Shown: one piece after another, positions 27,942 through 37,053 of the stretch
Numbering within the stretch: the first letter of the stretch is position 1
Layout of the letters: every line of letters starts with the position of its first letter
NCBI GenBank assembly: GCA_028819195.1
Contig: JAPPMF010000015.1
Span: 62,001 to 126,000 of the forward strand
Direction: 5' to 3'
DNA length: 64,000 bases
Origin: Bin55 sp028819195
Lineage (GTDB): Bacteria; Pseudomonadota; Gammaproteobacteria; Pseudomonadales; Azotimanducaceae
Position numbers and translations under genes: made by a program
The notes under the pieces: generated by a model
Databases searched by the model: none
What the model saw: only the letters and a program-made list of their open reading frames with translations
What the model was told of the DNA's origin: nothing

Positions 27942-28960
27942 AAATGCGAAATAGATGAACATGTCAATTGTTGTATGACTTGCCTTCGATCAGATTTGTT
28001 GAGCAAACTCATGTCAAAGTTCATCCGCGTAACAACATCGCCGAATTGCTTCTTTAGTTGTGCAGCTAGTTCATCTGGGGTAGCTTCTACCACAAATTTA
28101 TGCATAACGTCGTCAGAGATTACATCGGCCATATCTTGCCATTTCGATTGTTTGGAAAGACGATGGAGTTGTTGGTGTAGGTCATCTAAACCGACGCTTT
28201 CCAATACTCCGAGATACTCTGGGGTAGAGCCATAAAAGGCTAATTGCTTTTTTACTTCCTGTTTCAAAGCGCTCGTATCCATATCTCGACTACCACTGAC
28301 TACAAAAATTGGATAGCTTATGGCGAACGAGTTAGGATTTCGGTCACCTTTTGACCAACCTCGTTTCAATGCTGGTAACGTAGTATTTCTTAGATACACT
28401 TCAGTCATAAACGGATGTACGATTAGACCGTCAGCAACTTCACCTGCTACCTCAGTCATCTGAGGTCCGACGGCCGCCAAATAAATTTGTGGACAACCAA
28501 ATTGTGTATTGTTAGGACTGAAAAATGGGGTCATTAATGTGTGTTGATAGTACTTCCCGCGAAACTGTAATCGAGAACCTTCATACCAAGAACTCCAAAT
28601 CGCCCGTAGCGCTAGAATGAATTCTTTCATTCGTTGGGCAGGTTCCGACCACGGCATACCAAAACGGCGAGTTATGTGGGCGCGTATCTGCGAACCCAGT
28701 CCGAGTATGAATCGTCCTTGAGAGGCAACTTGTAAATCATGCGCGACATATGCTAATGTCATAGGCGTGCGGGCGAAGGCGACTGCAATACTAGTAATCA
28801 ACTCCATCTTGGAGGTGTGAAGTGCGGCAACACTCAATGGTAGAAAGGGATCATTCCTAGTCTCAGCCGTTAATACACCACTGAAACCTTCTGATTCAAG
28901 ATGAGACACTTGGGTAGGAATTTCGCTTAATTCAGGATAAATATAGGTGTCAATTTTCAT
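27932..28960 (-). CDS. LLM-class (luciferase-like) F420-dependent oxidoreductase
   Basis: TIM-barrel oxidoreductase of 342 residues in the bacterial-luciferase-like family. I use ATG 28960 because the product then begins MKIDTYIYPELSEIPTQVSH, as is normal for the family branch that uses F420. Family blocks include AVAFARTPMTLAYVAHDLQ, GRFILGLGSQIRAHITRRFG and PQIYLAAVGPQMTEVAGEVADG, which resemble the TIGR03617-type F420 proteins. The substrate is not known. F420 rather than FMN use is inferred from this resemblance and from the FO synthase gene at the left edge. It is 21 bases after the histidine phosphatase gene, likely the same transcript. Confidence 0.85.
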   Translation of the reverse strand: MKIDTYIYPELSEIPTQVSHLESEGFSGVLTAETRNDPFLPLSVAALHTSKMELITSIAVAFARTPMTLAYVAHDLQVASQGRFILGLGSQIRAHITRRFGMPWSEPAQRMKEFILALRAIWSSWYEGSRLQFRGKYYQHTLMTPFFSPNNTQFGCPQIYLAAVGPQMTEVAGEVADGLIVHPFMTEVYLRNTTLPALKRGWSKGDRNPNSFAISYPIFVVSGSRDMDTSALKQEVKKQLAFYGSTPEYLGVLESVGLDDLHQQLHRLSKQSKWQDMADVISDDVMHKFVVEATPDELAAQLKKQFGDVVTRMNFDMSLLNKSDRRQVIQQLTCSSISHFNK

Positions 28961-28980
28961 GGATAGGTGTAGTGTGCGAT

Positions 28981-29601
28981 TTAGGTGTTTGTTGGGAGCC
29001 CTGGAATTGGTTGCCTTCCATCTAGATAGTGAAAACATCGGGTAGCATCCCGTAGATTATCAATACGAAATACCGTCTCGTTTCCAATAGTAAAGGTTGG
29101 GTTTTCTTGATATGGTATATCGAGTAGCAGCTCCAACAGCATACGTAACACAGCACCGTGAGTTACGATCGCTAAATCGTATGGTGTTGTAATTACTTCT
29201 GTTAGTAATGGTTCTAATCTGCTACGCAATTCGCGATTACTCTCGCCGCCGGGTGGTTTAAAGTCAAATCGCCAACGTTTTGATCGGCTTATTAAACTTG
29301 GGAATTGGTCAGCAACCTCAATGAAAGTTAATCCTTCCCACACACCAGCACCCAACTCCATAAGTCGTTCGTCATAGATTACGGTACCTTGCCAAACTGC
29401 TTGGATAATCCTAATCGTTTCACGAACTCGCCCGAGGGTTGAACAAATGATATTGGCGACTCCTTCATTTTGCAATAGTGTCCCGTGATTTCGCGCTTGA
29501 CGTTTTCCCGTGTCCGTGAGAGGAGAATCTTTCGATCCTTGAAACCGTTTCTCAACATTCCACTGAGTTTCGCCGTGTCTCAACAAATACAGTGAGGTCA
29601 C
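28981..29601 (-). CDS. Histidine phosphatase family protein (phosphoglycerate-mutase-like)
   Basis: About 206 residues from GTG 29601. The catalytic RHG motif appears as LLRHGETQWN with phospho-acceptor H9, followed by DSPLTDTGKRQA. The second catalytic region is VTHGAVLRMLLELL, and the acid residue lies in MELGAGVWEGLT. This set fits phosphoglycerate-mutase-like phosphatases, including adenosylcobalamin and broad-specificity phosphatases. The specific substrate cannot be assigned. The GTG is chosen because the catalytic motif in this family usually begins within the first ten residues; upstream in-frame starts are TTG only. It is followed by the LLM oxidoreductase gene. Confidence 0.88.
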   Translation of the reverse strand: MTSLYLLRHGETQWNVEKRFQGSKDSPLTDTGKRQARNHGTLLQNEGVANIICSTLGRVRETIRIIQAVWQGTVIYDERLMELGAGVWEGLTFIEVADQFPSLISRSKRWRFDFKPPGGESNRELRSRLEPLLTEVITTPYDLAIVTHGAVLRMLLELLLDIPYQENPTFTIGNETVFRIDNLRDATRCFHYLDGRQPIPGLPTNT

Positions 29602-29804
29602 TACTTGCTCAATATTTGATCGGTGATTTGGTGAGATACATATCGTTACGCAACACAAACTTTGAAATTCAATTCACGATTCTACGCTAAGTTACGAGTT
29701 TTCTATGCACAATTTATTCCTGAGCCTATTCACAACCCGACATGAGAAAATTTTTAACGTCGAAGAACGACTAACTCGACTTCATTGAATGACTAAGCAT
29801 AAGC

Positions 29805-31028
29805 ATGATGAATACTTCAAAAAACTTTGAGTTTCGCCCCGCAAAAACTGAGGAAATGACGGATTTCTTTAAGCTCGAAAGGTATGTATTTGCCGACAAT
29901 AGTACCCCTTCTGAGGACGAAGAAAAAGAGAATCCACTTCGTCCAGAAATGACTACGGTGGCATTCCATAAAGGCAAGATGGTGGCAACTTCTGCGGGTT
30001 TACCGTTCCGAATGAAGTTCGATGGCACTACTATTCGTGTGGATGGAGTAACTTCAGTAGGGACAGATCCGGCCTATCGACGACGGGGTCTTGTACGCGA
30101 ACTAATAACTTTGCGATTACACGAATCACACGAAAAACAGATTGCCGCGTCAATTCTTTGGGCTTCCTTAGGTGCTATTTATCAAAGATTCGGTTATGGT
30201 TTAGCAACCACTTCACAACGGTATACATTCGATCCTCATCTCGTCGGATTTCAATTTGACGAAAAACTAGAAGGCGAATGCATACGCATGGAGAAAGAAG
30301 AAGCCATGCCGATCTTGCTTGAACTTCACGAAAAGTATATTTCCGATAAAAACTTACACTTGCACCGTTTGCAAGCATATTGGAAACACATTTACTTTGG
30401 TAAAAAGAGTAAACACCACGTGGTCTTACATCGAAACGCTAATGGAGAACCTGATGGGTATTGCACGTACACATTGACTGAGGCGCGGGGAAAGATACCA
30501 GGTCTGGACCAAACCATCAACGTTCGCGAGATGGTTTACATGAACCGAAACGCATATCGCGCGATGTGGGAGTACATCCGAACACACGACTTAGTCATGG
30601 AAGTGAAAATGTGGGCACCACAAGACGATCCGTTGTTGCTTATGCTACTTGAACCTCGAAGTCTACGTTCACAGTGGAACGATGGTATCTGGCTCAGGGT
30701 AGTTGATGTAGTACAACTCGCGAAATCGAGAACGTATGCTCGAACTGGCTTCGTTTCTTTTGAGATTACTGAAGATCGGGAGTGTCCTTGGAACATCGGA
30801 AAATACATGATTGACTTTGATGGTGAACAGGTGGAAGTCACCAAAATGAACGGTGAAGTTGACTTTCAGATTGGTATCAATGGGCTGTCGACTCTTTTAT
30901 GTGGGCATTCACCGTTGTCGTTGATTGCCAATAGCGGACGCGCATGTGTCTTAAATTCCGAAAAGTTATCCGAAATGGATCATTTCTTCACAACTCGACA
31001 CAAACCCTACTGTCCTGATAATTTCTAG
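29805..31028 (+). CDS. Eis-like GNAT acetyltransferase with C-terminal sterol-carrier-like domain
   Basis: 407 residues, matching Eis-family proteins (about 400 residues). The N-terminal GNAT domain begins FEFRPAKTEEMTDFF and carries the acetyl-CoA-binding motif in GTDPAYRRRGLVRELI (about 84-99). A second GNAT-like region (YCTYTL..., VREMVYMN) and a C-terminal SCP2-like domain (about 300-407) follow. Known Eis enzymes acetylate amines on aminoglycosides or protein lysines; the target here is unknown. It is intact and ends in TAG, 33 bases before the restriction endonuclease gene on the same strand, so the two could be co-transcribed. Confidence 0.88.
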   Translation: MMNTSKNFEFRPAKTEEMTDFFKLERYVFADNSTPSEDEEKENPLRPEMTTVAFHKGKMVATSAGLPFRMKFDGTTIRVDGVTSVGTDPAYRRRGLVRELITLRLHESHEKQIAASILWASLGAIYQRFGYGLATTSQRYTFDPHLVGFQFDEKLEGECIRMEKEEAMPILLELHEKYISDKNLHLHRLQAYWKHIYFGKKSKHHVVLHRNANGEPDGYCTYTLTEARGKIPGLDQTINVREMVYMNRNAYRAMWEYIRTHDLVMEVKMWAPQDDPLLLMLLEPRSLRSQWNDGIWLRVVDVVQLAKSRTYARTGFVSFEITEDRECPWNIGKYMIDFDGEQVEVTKMNGEVDFQIGINGLSTLLCGHSPLSLIANSGRACVLNSEKLSEMDHFFTTRHKPYCPDNF

Positions 31029-31061
31029 ATTCATACCAAACATCAGACCATAGTACTAATC

Positions 31062-31652
31062 ATGGGGCGCGACGAACTTCGAAATCGAGCAAATTGGCAA
31101 CAGTTTTCGCTTTCTCTATCTGTGGAAGCGGAACGAAATTTCTTTTCGGTCATGTCAGTGCTTTTACATGAATCTGAGTACAAAATTTTGGCGCGACCAA
31201 GGGAGTTTGCACACATCTATGAAAATTGGCCACTAGATCGGAGTTCGGAAGATCAGATCTACAAACCAGAAAAACGATACCAACACGGTTTCATTCCCGA
31301 TTACTTGATCGAAAACACTAGCTCTCATAAGAAAATATACATAGAGGTAAAACGACAGGATGGTTGGGTCGAAGGCTTACCAAGAAGCGCTGGTAGAGGA
31401 AATGCGCATGAACGCCTCTGTAAATATTTTTCGCCTGGTCTAACTAGAATCATGAAAAAAGCGAGTAAGGTCGAAGAATCTCTTCCATTTTGGATAGTTT
31501 TTGTAGGAAATATCACTCGGGATCCTTGTAGAGTAAGAGAAATTACTTGCTGGTTTGGTCAATACCAAGAGAATTTCTTCTTTTGGCGGAACAATGAACC
31601 CAAAGAACTTTGGGATCATTTCATTGAGAAGATATCTCCGTTATTGGATTGA
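31062..31652 (+). CDS. MunI-like type II restriction endonuclease (predicted CAATTG)
   Basis: 196 residues, close to MunI (202). The PD-(D/E)xK active site is D80 in HGFIPDYLIEN, then E95 and K97 in IEVKRQDGWVEG. Spacing 15 and 2 is the same as D83, E98 and K100 of MunI. I also recognise the shared stretches SAGRGNAHER and ITRDPCRVREIT. By this resemblance it should cut C^AATTG. The gene is convergent with its methylase and overlaps it by 37 bases at the 3' end. There is no room upstream for a controller gene. CAATTG occurs repeatedly in this window (for example at 7037, 8067, 9680 and 10079), so the host needs the cognate methylase. Confidence 0.85.
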   Translation: MGRDELRNRANWQQFSLSLSVEAERNFFSVMSVLLHESEYKILARPREFAHIYENWPLDRSSEDQIYKPEKRYQHGFIPDYLIENTSSHKKIYIEVKRQDGWVEGLPRSAGRGNAHERLCKYFSPGLTRIMKKASKVEESLPFWIVFVGNITRDPCRVREITCWFGQYQENFFFWRNNEPKELWDHFIEKISPLLD

Positions 31653-32314
31653 GACGAAAGGAACTCCTCCAGTCCCCAAGAATCCCAACCTTCTCGACTA
31701 CTACGTGCGAACAATTCAATTTTAGATTGAGTAGGAAACATTTTTGTGATTCGTTCGGCAACTTCGTATGGTTTTTGGCTGTGTTCCGATCGCGGTGCTT
31801 CAATTAACTGCTTAATGTTTCTTGCTCCTCTTGGTTGTGGAATTCGTCCTTTCTTAAATAACAGACAAAGTTCACAATAGGACAAGGTGTATTGTCCGGG
31901 ATTATGGTTCAACTTATTCCAGACAAATGCTACAGTTTTGTATTTGAAACCCCACGCTGAACCCAGTGAGATAGCTTGTTCAAGATGGGGGTTCGTACTC
32001 CACATGAACAATAGAGCATCTTCTTCCGTGATGTCATTTACCCGTAACTTCTTGAGTTCTTTCGTGGGCAAAGTGGGATACTTGAAGGCAGCCGAACTTA
32101 TAAAAATGTCTCGAGTCCAATCTGGATTTTCTTTCAAGGTCCCACTACGATCAAATTGCATTTTGCCATTGTAATGCCAAGGTGGATCAGCATATATCAC
32201 GGCGTATTTTTTTCTGGGTAGTTGTGGAAAAATTTCTGCCAGTGGGTTTTCTATTAGTTTGCTATGAAACTTCGTGTTGTAGATTGTATAACTACTCATA
32301 GGTTTGTTAGACAT
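31616..32314 (-). CDS. MunI-like DNA adenine methyltransferase (MT-A70 type)
   Basis: About 232 residues from ATG 32314 (ATG 32299 and a TTG further upstream are alternatives; none has a good ribosome binding site). The catalytic motif DPPW lies at residues 43-46 in VIYADPPWHYNG, the amino-group methylase signature of the MT-A70 family. LFMWSTNPHLEQAISLG and KTVAFVWNK follow, and the end has GITKMFP-like and ELFARSSREGWDSWG blocks. It resembles M.MunI and should methylate adenine in CAATTG, protecting host DNA from the neighbouring nuclease. The 3' ends of the two genes overlap. Confidence 0.87.
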   Translation of the reverse strand: MSNKPMSSYTIYNTKFHSKLIENPLAEIFPQLPRKKYAVIYADPPWHYNGKMQFDRSGTLKENPDWTRDIFISSAAFKYPTLPTKELKKLRVNDITEEDALLFMWSTNPHLEQAISLGSAWGFKYKTVAFVWNKLNHNPGQYTLSYCELCLLFKKGRIPQPRGARNIKQLIEAPRSEHSQKPYEVAERITKMFPTQSKIELFARSSREGWDSWGLEEFLSSQSNNGDIFSMK

Positions 32315-32542
32315 TGCTGAAGTCTGTCGATGCCAAATTCCACATTCAACTATACATCTAGTTCGTGTTTGAAACAAATTCTAGCCAAATAATCGGATTA
32401 TTATGTCAAACAGAAATTTTCAGATAACGATGAATTGAGATTTTAACATTTGCAATTATTATATACTTGGAACACCCGACGTTGTGGCCTAGACAATACT
32501 ATAGGCAGCCCATATGTGGAACGATTTTCGCTAGAACAATAC

Positions 32543-33451
32543 CTATAGCAACTGTTCAAGGTGCAATGTAGTTGATCGTGCTAGTGCATGCAAAGCATAT
32601 CCTCCTTCCAACGTCGACACTACCCTTCCTTCCGTATATTGATGCGACAAGTCTACAATCAATTTTGTTATCCACTGAAAATCTTCATCAACGAGATTGA
32701 GATTTGCCAACGGATCTTCTAAGTGCGCATCGAATCCTGCTGATACTAGAAAGAGCTGTGGTTTATGTTCCTCAATTGGTCGCAGCCATGTTTGTTCAAT
32801 CGCTTTACGAAATTCAAGACTACTCGTACCTGCCTCCAATCTAGTATTAACTAAATTCACGTCTTCAAGATCTAGATGCCTGTATGGATAAAACGGATAT
32901 TCGTAACTTGAGCATACAAGAATCTCCGGTCTACCCGCAAAGATTTCGACGGTGCCGTTGCAGTGATGCGCATCAAAGTCAAGAATTGCTATTCGATCGA
33001 CGAATTTCAGGGCGTACTCGGCGGCGATTGCAATACTATTGAAAAAACAAAATCCCATGAGTTGTGCTCGTTCTGCATGATGTCCTGGGGGGCGTACAAG
33101 ACAAAACCCGCGTTTATGCGATCCAGTTAAGCTCTCTTTAACCGCGGAAACTACTGCGCCACTTGCTCGCATTGCTGCTTGAAGAGTGGTTGGTCCCATC
33201 CCGGTGTCCGCATCTAACCGAACTAATCCTTCTTTGGGGACTAATTTTCGTAAGGCTGCCACATAATTCGATTCGTGAACTTTCAGAATTAATTCATCTG
33301 ACGGAAGATCTGGCGAAAACATGGAAACTTCACTTAATAGACCCACTCCTTCTAAATGTTCTAGTACTTTGTGAATCCGAATACCCGCTTCCGGATGTCC
33401 TTGTGGGACCTCATGTTTTACGAAGTCTTCGTGTGTAAATAAGGCTGTCAA
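32543..33451 (-). CDS. Histone deacetylase family amidohydrolase
   Basis: 302 residues, typical for bacterial class II deacetylase-like amidohydrolases. Zinc and catalytic residues are present: the tandem His H124-H125 in RPPGHHAERA, D160 and H162 in LDFDAHHCNGT, and the third zinc ligand Asp in SAGFDAHLEDPL. The STLEGGYALHAL motif closes the active site. The start is TTG 33451 with AGGA upstream, and the product begins TALFTHEDFVKHE as relatives do. One variation is CNGT where most have GNGT. Likely substrates are acetylated small molecules such as polyamines, but this cannot be told from sequence. It ends in TAG. Confidence 0.92.
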   Translation of the reverse strand: MTALFTHEDFVKHEVPQGHPEAGIRIHKVLEHLEGVGLLSEVSMFSPDLPSDELILKVHESNYVAALRKLVPKEGLVRLDADTGMGPTTLQAAMRASGAVVSAVKESLTGSHKRGFCLVRPPGHHAERAQLMGFCFFNSIAIAAEYALKFVDRIAILDFDAHHCNGTVEIFAGRPEILVCSSYEYPFYPYRHLDLEDVNLVNTRLEAGTSSLEFRKAIEQTWLRPIEEHKPQLFLVSAGFDAHLEDPLANLNLVDEDFQWITKLIVDLSHQYTEGRVVSTLEGGYALHALARSTTLHLEQLL

Positions 33452-33540
33452 ATTTATTCCTGGTCGCGATTCCTTGATTGCCCTAAAGATACTATTCTCA
33501 ATCAGGGACTTACCTCCGATTCCCGACTTAGCCTGTTGTA

Positions 33541-33681
33541 ATGACTTCGAAAGAGTCGTACTTTAGAATCAGCTTCCTACAATTTGCAACTCTCTTCGCG
33601 GTTTCTATCGGTTGCGGGACCATACCGATGAGCAGTTACATTGCATGTTTGCGAGAGCTTATATCAATTTCGACGCGATAA
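33541..33681 (+). CDS. Possible small lipoprotein, 46 residues
   Basis: A short frame beginning MTSKESYFRI has a hydrophobic stretch and a lipobox-like VSIGC at about residues 21-25, followed by GTIPMSS. The CGTI start after the lipobox resembles YceK-like small lipoproteins, but the mature part is only about 22 residues, shorter than those. There is no clear ribosome binding site. It lies divergent from the deacetylase gene and convergent with the ZIP gene. It may be a genuine small lipoprotein, a truncated remnant or chance. Confidence 0.3.
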   Translation: MTSKESYFRISFLQFATLFAVSIGCGTIPMSSYIACLRELISISTR

Positions 33682-33702
33682 ACTAATGCATTTGTCGAAT
33701 TT

Positions 33703-34512
33703 TTACTCCAGCATGATCAATAACAATGCAACTATTAATCCCAACAAAAAAGCTAACAGAATCCACCATTTGTCGTGCTGATGTTGACGTGCTTCGGGCA
33801 GCAAATCACCCAACGCTAAACAAATGAGTAAACCTGCAACAATCGAAAGTACATAACCAATCATGTGTTCCGCAGTCTCGCTGAATCGATATAAAACAAA
33901 CATGGTTAAAAACGTCAACAGTGGACACACCAGTGCAAACGCAACATTTACCAACATCCGTAGGCTTGAAGTCGCATTGGCCGTCTTCATAATTCCAATA
34001 AGAGCTAACGCATCGAATGGTTTGTGAAATAAAATCCCCAAAAAGACAGCCATGGTCAACGCCGATGGCACCATCAAGTTCGCATTACTCGATACGATGC
34101 TGCTACCAAGAGTAAAACCTTCAACCATGGTATGAATGGTCAACCCAACGAGTATAGTAAACCAGGTAATGTAAGACCGGTTCTTATTTTGACCTACCGA
34201 ATCCTCGGTGCTAGTATGCGTATGAGCACGAGAAAGTCTTATGATTCCAAACATGAAGGCAATCCCTACTGCCACCAAAATCATGCATTGTTGTTCCCCT
34301 GCACCAGGGTAAAATTCGTTGATATGTTCAATGCTATGAGGGACAATGTGGAGTAACGATACGCCAATCAAAAATCCAGCCACAGCAGACATGAAAATTT
34401 GATTGGTGGAGTGTCTAAACTGGAAAAAGTTAGGTAAAAAACCACCTAAGAGCGATACAACCATAATCGCCCCAGATAACAGAAGTGCCAAAACGAAACT
34501 AGACTCTAGCAT
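33703..34512 (-). CDS. ZIP family divalent metal transporter (ZupT-like)
   Basis: Inner-membrane ZIP transporter of 269 residues with about eight transmembrane segments. The conserved metal-site motifs are HTMVEG (transmembrane 4) and HKPFD (transmembrane 5). A short His-containing loop (RAHTHTSTED) lies between segments 3 and 4. The last part contains LGDLLPEARQHQHD, another His-rich turn. It should import zinc or a similar divalent ion. The next gene on the same strand is an acid/His-rich TonB receptor 221 bases upstream, so outer- and inner-membrane uptake steps are adjacent. A Zur-box-like palindrome lies just upstream of its start. Confidence 0.9.
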   Translation of the reverse strand: MLESSFVLALLLSGAIMVVSLLGGFLPNFFQFRHSTNQIFMSAVAGFLIGVSLLHIVPHSIEHINEFYPGAGEQQCMILVAVGIAFMFGIIRLSRAHTHTSTEDSVGQNKNRSYITWFTILVGLTIHTMVEGFTLGSSIVSSNANLMVPSALTMAVFLGILFHKPFDALALIGIMKTANATSSLRMLVNVAFALVCPLLTFLTMFVLYRFSETAEHMIGYVLSIVAGLLICLALGDLLPEARQHQHDKWWILLAFLLGLIVALLLIMLE

Positions 34513-34542
34513 AATTTTAAATTTCTCGTGATAAAGTTAGTG

Positions 34543-34555
34543 GTGATATAGTAAC
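34543..34555. promoter_or_regulatory. Possible Zur-box-like palindrome upstream of the ZIP gene
   Basis: GTGATATAGTAAC lies 31-43 bases before the ZIP ATG. It agrees at 10 of 12 positions with the core of the gammaproteobacterial Zur site GTTATA-N-TATAAC (pattern recalled, not searched). Position just upstream of a metal-uptake gene is suitable for zinc repression. Confidence 0.3.
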
Positions 34556-34733
34556 CTGTACCGACCCGCGAAAGATCAGCAGTATGACGTTTCTAACACT
34601 AATTATGAGTTACGAAGACCGGTTCAGACGTGGTGAAAACCCAAGAACAATATTTCACTTAACGCTTCGGAAGCTAACGTTCGTGTGAAGATTTGGTCTA
34701 CACTTCGTTAGAGACACTATTTCAACGCTACTT

Positions 34734-36842
34734 TTACCCGTGTTCAAAGCGAATAGAGAACTTGAAAAACCGGCCGCGTTGCACGATTCGGTCTTTGACC
34801 GGAGATACATGTAGTCGTTGCTCTTGGTTTGTTAAATTATCACCTTGAAACGAAAACTTTAGTTGATAATTTGCTCCGACCGCTTTCGTATAACTTGCAT
34901 AAAGTTTCACGTTGTGCCAACTCGGGGTTGGCAACTCGAACGATGCCAAGTTCTTTGCTTTGGCAACGTGCGTGAATTCGCTACCGAAGGACCAATTCAA
35001 GTAATTGCTATTCAAAGTCACTCGCAGTCGCGTCGGTGGTTGCCGCGGTAAGAAATCGTTACTGTCTTTGAATTCAGCAGTAACCACGTCAAGACCGACT
35101 TCCCCGTACATTGTCCACTCGTTCTGATTTACAAGTGGTGTGGAAAGCACTGCATCGAAACCCCTGAACGAGACGTCGTCTTGGACAAGTTTAAAGATCG
35201 GCAGATGGTCCTCTTCAAGTCCAGAATCTACACTGTAAATGAAATCGTTAAACCAATAGAGATAACCATTTAAATTGAGTCCAAACCGATTCCAGGTGTA
35301 AGAAGTTTGTCCAGAGATAGCGAATAAACGCTCATTATCTAGATTTGGATCACCACGCTCGATGCTGTTCGTAGCTAGATGAATCCCATCAATGTATAAT
35401 TCCTCAATAACCGGTGCTCTGGTCGACAGTTCGCTGTTGATGGAAAAGAACCTACGATGCGGTAAATTCCACAGAATACCGCCCGCGATTGAGTACGAAT
35501 TGAAATCACGACTAACTTCTTGCGAGGTGTCATCGGAAATACTACCAAATCGCATCCCAAATTCGTAATGTTGCTGCGAACCGAGCCACCGATATAACGC
35601 GTAACTACTGAAAGAACTACGTTCCGCGCTAAAACGATCATCGAAAGTTAATGTGAAATCTCGTAGTTCTCTATGTAAACCATAAACTTGGCTCAAGTTG
35701 CCATGTTTCGGTAAGACAAATTCTGCGCGCAGTTCATATCCATCGTTAGTGAAATAAGTTACGATCTCCTGTTCCTCCAACTCAGCATGTTCGTATTCGC
35801 TAATGCCAAGCTTGACGTTCAGTTTTAAATCGGTGTTTTCCTGCAGATAGACGTTAGTATTAAAGTCAACACGATTTTGCTTCAGATCAATTTCAACTCG
35901 TTCGCCTTCTTCATCTTCATGATGTCCCAACTCCTCTTCTCCGTCTTCTCCGTCTTCTTCCTCTTCTTCCTCTTCATGATGGTCAAAGTGGAGTGGTACT
36001 CCATAAGTCCCTTGATTCACAGATACGGCGGTACTGAACGAACTACGATTACCAAATATCGAGAAACCTGCGGATCCACTTTCAAGCGAGTAATCACTAT
36101 TGGCGAGCACTGAACAATCTTGTTCATGTTCCTCTTCATCTTCATCTTCATGGATTCCTTCAAGTTCTAAGAATTCTTCAGTTTCCGGACAAGTTGGAAT
36201 TTCGTAAGGATCACCACTACGGATAAAAGCGTCAAAGTGCAGAAATAAATGTTGAGAAACACCAAAATCTTGTTTAATCGCTAGATTACTATCCGTACCG
36301 CCTATAGTTTGGCTGAATTCTGCGACGGTACTCGTTTCCACAGGCGCTTTATCAGGTAAACGCCCCGTTACGACGTTCACCACGCCGCCGATGGCGCCCG
36401 ACCCAAATAGCAAACTCGTTGCACCATTTATCAACTCCACGCTGTCAGCCATAACCGTGCTGGCAAGTAAAGGATGGTCGATATAACTGACGCCCAAATC
36501 CATCGTCGATAACCTATCGGAAAGAACTTTCACTCGAGGTCCATCAAGTCCATGAACTACCGGGCGTCCAACGACGATGCCGAACGCATTATTTTGCACC
36601 CCTGGCAGGCTGTCTAAGGTAGCACCAATACTTTCTTGCACGGCGCGAACGAGTTCATCTTCGACCAACAGAATTGATGACTGCGTAAGACCGAGGTGGG
36701 CAAAAGGATGGGCAGTAACAGTGACTTCTTCTATCTCTTCATCGGATGAACTATTACTAGATTCCAACTGCGCGTCTGATTGATTTCCCCAAGCCTGTGT
36801 AAACATCAGGCCGACGATGAGTAACAATATCGGAACTTTCAT
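34734..36842 (-). CDS. TonB-dependent receptor with acidic/His-rich loops, probable zinc receptor (ZnuD-like)
   Basis: 702 residues with a signal peptide (MKVPILLLIVGLMFTQAWG), a plug (IEEVTVTAHPFAHLG, GVVNVVTGRLP) and a beta-barrel. ATG 36842 has AAGGAGAA upstream. Two loops are very rich in Glu, Asp and His: one near residues 229-243 (HEDEDEEEHEQDC) and one near 285-315 (HFDHHEEEEEEE, ELGHHEDEEGE). Such loops fit capture of divalent metals. HD-rich loops are a known trait of ZnuD zinc receptors. Its neighbour downstream is a ZIP importer, strengthening a zinc role. The plug also has DGPRVKVLSDRLSTMD, typical of this receptor branch. The C-terminus ends GRFFKFSIRFEHG. Confidence 0.88.
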   Translation of the reverse strand: MKVPILLLIVGLMFTQAWGNQSDAQLESSNSSSDEEIEEVTVTAHPFAHLGLTQSSILLVEDELVRAVQESIGATLDSLPGVQNNAFGIVVGRPVVHGLDGPRVKVLSDRLSTMDLGVSYIDHPLLASTVMADSVELINGATSLLFGSGAIGGVVNVVTGRLPDKAPVETSTVAEFSQTIGGTDSNLAIKQDFGVSQHLFLHFDAFIRSGDPYEIPTCPETEEFLELEGIHEDEDEEEHEQDCSVLANSDYSLESGSAGFSIFGNRSSFSTAVSVNQGTYGVPLHFDHHEEEEEEEDGEDGEEELGHHEDEEGERVEIDLKQNRVDFNTNVYLQENTDLKLNVKLGISEYEHAELEEQEIVTYFTNDGYELRAEFVLPKHGNLSQVYGLHRELRDFTLTFDDRFSAERSSFSSYALYRWLGSQQHYEFGMRFGSISDDTSQEVSRDFNSYSIAGGILWNLPHRRFFSINSELSTRAPVIEELYIDGIHLATNSIERGDPNLDNERLFAISGQTSYTWNRFGLNLNGYLYWFNDFIYSVDSGLEEDHLPIFKLVQDDVSFRGFDAVLSTPLVNQNEWTMYGEVGLDVVTAEFKDSNDFLPRQPPTRLRVTLNSNYLNWSFGSEFTHVAKAKNLASFELPTPSWHNVKLYASYTKAVGANYQLKFSFQGDNLTNQEQRLHVSPVKDRIVQRGRFFKFSIRFEHG

Positions 36843-37053
36843 ACAAGATTCTCCTTCTTGATGGTCATGTACGTAGTTGTAAATTTATTTTTACCATTTT
36901 GTTATATCCAAATAGTCTAAACGCCTTCAAATTGAATACCTCTGTTCCATACGAAAGACCGAGTATATATTACAAAATCTCTAGTCTAACAAAATGTAAT
37001 TCTATTTTCCGCAGTTATCCCAATGGTATCCGTTGAAATCGAGCGAATAATCT

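Noticed and set aside
36843..36910. Zur box upstream of the TonB receptor
   Set aside because: Only a half-site-like GTTATAT is visible; the second half does not match.
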